From assembly GCA_036378315.1 (NCBI GenBank), contig DASUWU010000032.1, positions 1 through 64,000 of the forward strand: a stretch of 64,000 nucleotides of DNA, read 5' to 3'. The first letter of the stretch is position 1. Each line of letters begins with the position of its first letter. The notes under the pieces were generated by a model. The model had not been told where the DNA came from. It did not search any database and worked only from the letters and a program-made list of their open reading frames with translations. The translations under genes and the position numbers were made by a program. Source of the DNA: CALAED01 sp036378315 (GTDB lineage: Bacteria; Actinomycetota; Actinomycetes; Streptosporangiales; Streptosporangiaceae). Shown here piece by piece: positions 60,261 through 64,000 of the stretch.

Positions 60261-60932
60261 TCACAACGCGTGGCGCAGCCGGGCGGCGTGGTTCGGGCGG
60301 TCGGTGATCAGCACGGCGACGCGCGGGTCGCGAAGGAAGCGCCGCATCGGCTCCTCCGCGTTGACCGTCCAGACCATCGCGGGGAAGCCGTGCCTGGCGC
60401 ACCGTTCGAGTACGCCGAGGCGGGCCAGCCGGTGGTTGATGGCCACCCAGTCGGCGCCGCAGGCCCGCAGCCGCCCGAGCGGGAACGCGTCGCCCAGGCC
60501 CGCCGGCTGGTACCAGCTCCGGCCGAGCGACAGCGCCGCGCGCACCCCGGCGAACTCCCGCTTCACCGTCGCGAGCGCGTCCGTCCCGCGGCCGGTCACG
60601 ACCACGCCGCCGGGGCCGAGCGCGTCGACGGCCATGGCCACAGCGGCCCGCTCGCAGCCGGCCTCCTTGAGGTCGAGTTGAGCCTTGGCCCGGCCCGCGA
60701 TGGCCGCGAGAACGTCACGCAGCAGCGGTACCGTGCGGCCGGCGGCGACGCACAGCTCGCGGTAGGACGCCCGGGCGAGCCTGATGCCGCGAGCCCGGTC
60801 GTCGTGGTGGGCGACCAGCTCCCCGTCGGCGGTGCGCCGGACGTCGATCTCGACGTAGTCGGCACCCGCCGCGGCCGCCGCCTCGTAGGCCTCCGGCGTC
60901 TCACCGGCCCTGTGCGCCGAAATGGCGATCAC
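60261..60932 (-). CDS. Glycerophosphodiester phosphodiesterase family protein
   Basis: The 223-residue TIM-barrel enzyme has the GDPD hallmarks: SAHRAGETPEAYEAAAAAGADYVEIDVRRTADGELVAHHD (HR, ExD and the second His), AQLDLKE and VWTVNAEEPMRRFL. It hydrolyses glycerophosphodiesters to glycerol-3-phosphate and an alcohol. No signal peptide is seen, so it is likely cytoplasmic. The GTG start has GGAGG 4 bases upstream. Confidence 0.93.
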   Translation of the reverse strand: MIAISAHRAGETPEAYEAAAAAGADYVEIDVRRTADGELVAHHDDRARGIRLARASYRELCVAAGRTVPLLRDVLAAIAGRAKAQLDLKEAGCERAAVAMAVDALGPGGVVVTGRGTDALATVKREFAGVRAALSLGRSWYQPAGLGDAFPLGRLRACGADWVAINHRLARLGVLERCARHGFPAMVWTVNAEEPMRRFLRDPRVAVLITDRPNHAARLRHAL

Positions 60933-61090
60933 GGTTCCTCCCCCGCCGCGCCGCCGGCGGCGCGCTCCGGCCGCGCACTCATGTGCCCGGCGTCCCGTTC
61001 CGCGCCGGCCGTCGCTCCATGGTGCCGACGCTATCAGCGCTGCTCGTTCGCACCTCTTTGTTGAGGAGCGGGTTTGTTAAGGTGCGGGCC

Positions 61091-62020
61091 GTGAGTGCGC
61101 CCCCGTTCCTGTCCCTGCCCCCCGGAGTGCGGCGGCTCGACATCGAGACCGCACGGGGCACGTTCGCCGCGCTCGAGGCGCTTCCCGGGTCCGTGGCGCC
61201 CGAACGTCCTCCCGCGCTGCTGGTGCCGGGCTTCACCGGGAGCAAGGAGGACTTCATCGCGGTGCTGCCGGCGCTTTCCGACGACGGCCGCAGGGTCATC
61301 GCGATCGACCAGCGGGGGCAGTACGAGACGCCGGGCCCGGACGATCCCGCGGCGTACACCTGCGCGGCGCTCGGCGCCGACCTCGCCGCGCTGCTCGACG
61401 CGATCGTCCCAGGCGGGGGGCCGCCACAGGCCGGGTCGGCGCGCGTGCACCTGGTCGGGCACTCGTTCGGCGGCCTCGTCGGGCGCGAGGTGGTCATCGC
61501 TGAACCGCACCGGCTGGCCTCGGTCACCATGATGAGCTCGGGCCCAGCCGCGATCGGCGGGGCGGCGGCCGAGCGGGCCAGGGCGCTCCTGGCCGCCCTC
61601 CTCCAGTACGAGGTCGCCCAGATCTGGGACGCCTATCTCGGCCCCGAGGCGCTGGCGGGCGGCCAGCCACCCGAGATCGTGGCCTTCCTCCGCAGGCGCA
61701 TGCTGGGCAACGCGCCGGCCGGCCTCGCGGGCATGGCGGATGAGCTGGTACGCGCCCCCGATCGGGTACACGAGATGGCCAAAGTGCTCGACGACACCGG
61801 GCTGCCCGCGCTCGTGCTGTTCGGCGAGAACGACGACGTGTGGCCGCCCCTGGCGCAGGCCGAGATGGCCGACCGCCTGTCCGCCGGCAAGGTGGTCATC
61901 CCCGGCGCCGCCCACTCGCCGGCCGTCGAGGCTCCGGAGGCGACGGCGAGCGCGCTCACCGCGTTCTGGACCGCGGCAGAACGCTCCCCCGCCCCCGCGG
62001 CACGGCCGCCCGTCGACTAA
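61091..62020 (+). CDS. Alpha/beta-fold hydrolase
   Basis: The 309-residue protein has LLVPGFTGSKEDF (oxyanion), DQRGQYET, nucleophile GHSFGG, acid in LFGENDDVW and a His in GAAHSPAVE. The start GTG 61091 has AAGGTG 6 bases upstream; a 36-codon open extension lacks this. The substrate is unknown. It is divergent from the GDPD gene. Confidence 0.9.
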   Translation: MSAPPFLSLPPGVRRLDIETARGTFAALEALPGSVAPERPPALLVPGFTGSKEDFIAVLPALSDDGRRVIAIDQRGQYETPGPDDPAAYTCAALGADLAALLDAIVPGGGPPQAGSARVHLVGHSFGGLVGREVVIAEPHRLASVTMMSSGPAAIGGAAAERARALLAALLQYEVAQIWDAYLGPEALAGGQPPEIVAFLRRRMLGNAPAGLAGMADELVRAPDRVHEMAKVLDDTGLPALVLFGENDDVWPPLAQAEMADRLSAGKVVIPGAAHSPAVEAPEATASALTAFWTAAERSPAPAARPPVD

Positions 62021-62054
62021 CCCGTCGACCAGCTCCGTCGACCAGCTCCGTCGA

Positions 62055-62918
62055 CTACGCCGGGGTGACCGGAGTGGCGGCCAGGCCGTCCCAGGAGGTC
62101 TTGCGTGGGGCGGCTCGCTGGCCATCCGGGCAGTGCCTGGCGTAGTCGCACCAGGAACACTGCGGCCCGGGGCGCGGCGGGAACACCTCGTCGACGCTGG
62201 CCTGGTCGAGCCCGGAGCGGTAGGCCTCGTCGGCGCCGCCGCACTCCTCGGCGATCCGTTCCGCGCGCGCGACATGGCGCCGGAGCGACTCGTCCGTGTG
62301 CTCCCAGGCGACCACCCCGCCCGTCGGCAGGTGGTGCAGCTCCACGCGGTGGCACGGCCGGCGCAACACCCTGGCCGCGGCCACGGCGTACAGCGCGAGG
62401 GCCAGCGACCCGCGCGCGTCCGCCGCGGTCAGCACGTGCCGGCCGGTCTTGTAGTCGACGACCACGAGCTCGGCGTCGCGCACGTCGAGCCGGTCGATCC
62501 GCCCGGAGACCGCCATGACCTCGGTGCGCGTGGCCACGGTGCGCTCGACGCCGACCGGTTCGTCGGCGGGGTCGAGCCCCGCGACGTAGTGCTCCACCAT
62601 CGCCTTGGCGCGCTCCCGCCAGTCTGCCGCCTGTGCCGCGTCGCGGTAGCCCTCGGTGAGCCAGCCGCGCAGCAGCAGCGTGCCGGCCATCTCGGGGGTG
62701 CGCTCGGGCGGCGGCAGCCGCCACCAGGCCGCCAGCGCGTTGTGCACGCTCGCGCCGAGGCTGTTGTGCGCCCACGGCGGACCCTTGGGCGGCTGCGGCC
62801 GGTCGAGATAGGTCATCCGGTACCGGCGCGGGCAGTCCAGCCAGGAGTTCAGCCGCGACGGCGTACAGACGTACAGGCGCCGCGGCATGCCCTCGAACCC
62901 GAGTTGTTCGGCGGCCAC
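62055..62918 (-). CDS. RecB-family PD-(D/E)XK nuclease with iron-sulfur-type cysteines
   Basis: The 287-residue protein has a single nuclease domain: GRIDRLD and ELVVVDYKTGR form the PD-(D/E)XK core. Four cysteines (LDCPRR near the N-terminus, and CSWCDYARHC near the end) fit the iron-sulfur cluster of AddB/Cas4-like nucleases. The arrangement resembles Cas4, but there is no cas gene or array nearby. Conserved actinobacterial members have the same MPRRLYVCTPSRLNSWLDCPRRYR start. It begins 10 bases after the MBL stop. Confidence 0.88.
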   Translation of the reverse strand: MAAEQLGFEGMPRRLYVCTPSRLNSWLDCPRRYRMTYLDRPQPPKGPPWAHNSLGASVHNALAAWWRLPPPERTPEMAGTLLLRGWLTEGYRDAAQAADWRERAKAMVEHYVAGLDPADEPVGVERTVATRTEVMAVSGRIDRLDVRDAELVVVDYKTGRHVLTAADARGSLALALYAVAAARVLRRPCHRVELHHLPTGGVVAWEHTDESLRRHVARAERIAEECGGADEAYRSGLDQASVDEVFPPRPGPQCSWCDYARHCPDGQRAAPRKTSWDGLAATPVTPA

Positions 62919-62928
62919 GACGGCCGGT

Positions 62929-63618
62929 TCAGTCGGATTCGTCGGCGAGGGAATGCCAGCTCTCCCAGCGCGCGTCCTCGTCGGCCACCGTCGTCTCCTC
63001 GCCGTGGCCGGGGAGCACCCGGGTGTCCTTGGGCAGCGGCCCCAGCAGGCTGCCGATCGAGTTGAGCTGGGTCTGCAGGTCGGGGTAGTTGCCGCCGACC
63101 TCGCCCGGCTTGCCCTTGTGCAGGGTGTCGCCGGTGAACAGCACGCCGAGCTGCTCGCTGTAGAGGCAGATGCTGCCCGGGGTGTGCCCTGGCGTGTGCA
63201 TGACCTCGAGCTGCGCGTCGGCGATCTCGAAGACCCCGCCGTCCTCGATGTCGATGTCGGGCGTGAGGTCGCGCATGAACTCGGCGTCCTCACCGCCCTC
63301 GTCGGCCAGCCGGCGGAAGTAGCGGCGCCACAGCAGCCGGTCGCGTGGGTGCAGGGCGATCGGCGCCGGGTCGTCCTCGTCTGCCTCGGCCACCTCGAGC
63401 GCGGCGCTCAGATGGTCGTCGTGACCGTGCGTGCAGATCACCGCCATGACCTCACGCTCGTCGACCACCTTGAGGATCGCCTCGGCGTCGTGCGCCGGGT
63501 CGATCACGATGACCGCGTCGTCGTCCCCCACGATCCACGTGTTGTTCTCGACGTCGTATTCCTCGTCGTCGATGACGCATTTGCCCGACGTCACGACCTG
63601 TTCGATCCGCGCATTCAC
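62929..63618 (-). CDS. MBL-fold metallohydrolase
   Basis: The 229-residue protein has the metal motif THGHDDHLS, MHTPGHTPGSICLY, GDTLHKG and PGHGEET, so the metal site is complete. Short glyoxalase-II-like MBL enzymes of this kind hydrolyse thioesters or related bonds; the substrate is unknown. The start GTG 63618 has AGGGATAGG upstream. It probably shares a transcript with the RecB-like gene. Confidence 0.92.
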   Translation of the reverse strand: MNARIEQVVTSGKCVIDDEEYDVENNTWIVGDDDAVIVIDPAHDAEAILKVVDEREVMAVICTHGHDDHLSAALEVAEADEDDPAPIALHPRDRLLWRRYFRRLADEGGEDAEFMRDLTPDIDIEDGGVFEIADAQLEVMHTPGHTPGSICLYSEQLGVLFTGDTLHKGKPGEVGGNYPDLQTQLNSIGSLLGPLPKDTRVLPGHGEETTVADEDARWESWHSLADESD

Positions 63619-63655
63619 GGCTCGCAGCCTATCCCTTATTTCGCGCGGAGGCGCT

Positions 63656-64000
63656 TCACGCCAGGCGGGGGCACATCGCCCCGTACGGCAGGTCCAGCTC
63701 CATGTCGGGGTCGCGCAGGTCACGCAGGTGCAGCTCCTCGAGCATGAGCACGCCGGCCTCGCTCGGCCACAGCACCGCCCACAGCCAGTGCCCGAGCGCC
63801 TCGCCGACGTAGACCGCGCGGTCTTCCGGGGCCGACCTGACCGCCCACAGCGGCACAGGGTGGCCGCGGACCTCCGGCTTGGCGTGCGGGGGTGAGGCGG
63901 CGAAGACGCCGCCGGGGTCGGGGCCGTCGAGCCCCGCGATGTACGCGCCGAGGCCGCTGCCGATCTCTTCGGCGACGAGCAGCATGTCGGCCGGACCGCT
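63656..64000 (-). CDS. DUF6758 family protein, N-terminus beyond the window
   Basis: The visible part ends AVLWPSEAGVLMLEELHLRDLRDPDMELDLPYGAMCPRLA and includes LLVAEEIGSGLGAYIAGLDGPDPG and LWAVRSAPEDRAVYVGEALGHWLWA. This matches the C-terminal part of actinobacterial DUF6758 proteins, whose N-terminal zinc-ribbon-like part would lie beyond 64000. The frame is open to the edge; an ATG at 63985 is probably internal. The role is unknown. Confidence 0.75.
   Translation of the reverse strand, partial: SGPADMLLVAEEIGSGLGAYIAGLDGPDPGGVFAASPPHAKPEVRGHPVPLWAVRSAPEDRAVYVGEALGHWLWAVLWPSEAGVLMLEELHLRDLRDPDMELDLPYGAMCPRLA

Noticed and set aside
62055..62918. Cas4 as part of a CRISPR system
   Set aside because: The RecB-like fold and cysteines fit, but there is no repeat array or other cas gene, and the protein is a conserved actinobacterial housekeeping-type member.

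Overview
The window is high-G+C actinomycete DNA. The evidence is GC-rich third codon positions, frequent GTG starts behind GGAGG-type ribosome sites, a tig-clpP1-clpP2-clpX block, a split Ku/LigD repair set, and a moeZ ... TetR-DUF3107-DEAD-helicase order that resembles the mycobacterial moeB1-Rv3208-Rv3208A-rhlE neighbourhood. A member of the Streptosporangiales or a related filamentous actinomycete is plausible, but the species cannot be read from the sequence. No transposase, integrase, CRISPR array or rRNA operon was found.

Layout. (1) 1-5.6 kb: end of an unidentified gene, then the minus-strand proteostasis block clpX, clpP2, clpP1, tig and a small DUF1508 protein. (2) 5.7-14.6 kb: a membrane-anchored coiled-coil protein overlapping an opposing gene of unknown function, a PPOX flavoprotein, tRNA-Pro(TGG), an ECF41-like sigma factor, an ArsR/MFS divergent pair, a TetR gene divergent from an oxidoreductase-epimerase operon, and tRNA-Gly(TCC). 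(3) 14.7-19.5 kb: a carbohydrate-linked cluster with a secreted GH26-like enzyme carrying two fibronectin III domains, a small secreted protein, and an unusual HTH-Ser/Thr kinase-transmembrane-GH26 fusion. (4) 19.7-22.9 kb: a pterin-dehydratase/VOC protein, two methyltransferases and a lipoprotein. (5) 22.9-33.3 kb: a signalling island. An operon pairs a 1540-residue NB-ARC/TPR protein with a CRP-cyclase fusion, and the two proteins share a GDxVxGDK motif. It is divergent from an HTH-STAND-WD40 membrane protein. (6) 33.5-44.0 kb: an MBL-rhodanese gene, a small membrane protein, and a sugar-utilisation regulon (SIS protein, class II aldolase, GH4, PfkB, DeoR, and on the opposite strand an ABC importer without its ATPase). 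(7) 44.4-51 kb: a beta-lactamase-like lipoprotein, an alkyltransferase-like protein, a mycosin-like protease with a membrane partner, and an MMPL transporter with its TetR gene. (8) 51.2-64 kb: moeZ, an alpha/beta hydrolase, Ku, LigD ligase and polymerase as separate genes, TetR, DUF3107, a DEAD helicase, GDPD, an alpha/beta hydrolase, a RecB-like nuclease, an MBL hydrolase and a DUF6758 gene cut by the window edge.

The two most unusual items are the kinase whose predicted outer domain is a GH26-like hydrolase with both catalytic glutamates, next to a secreted paralogue of that domain, and the NLR-like/cyclase pair joined by a shared short motif, which resembles the layout of bacterial amyloid-signalling pairs. 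Several regulator genes have visible candidate operators. The DeoR gene appears to have lost its stop codon through one extra base.
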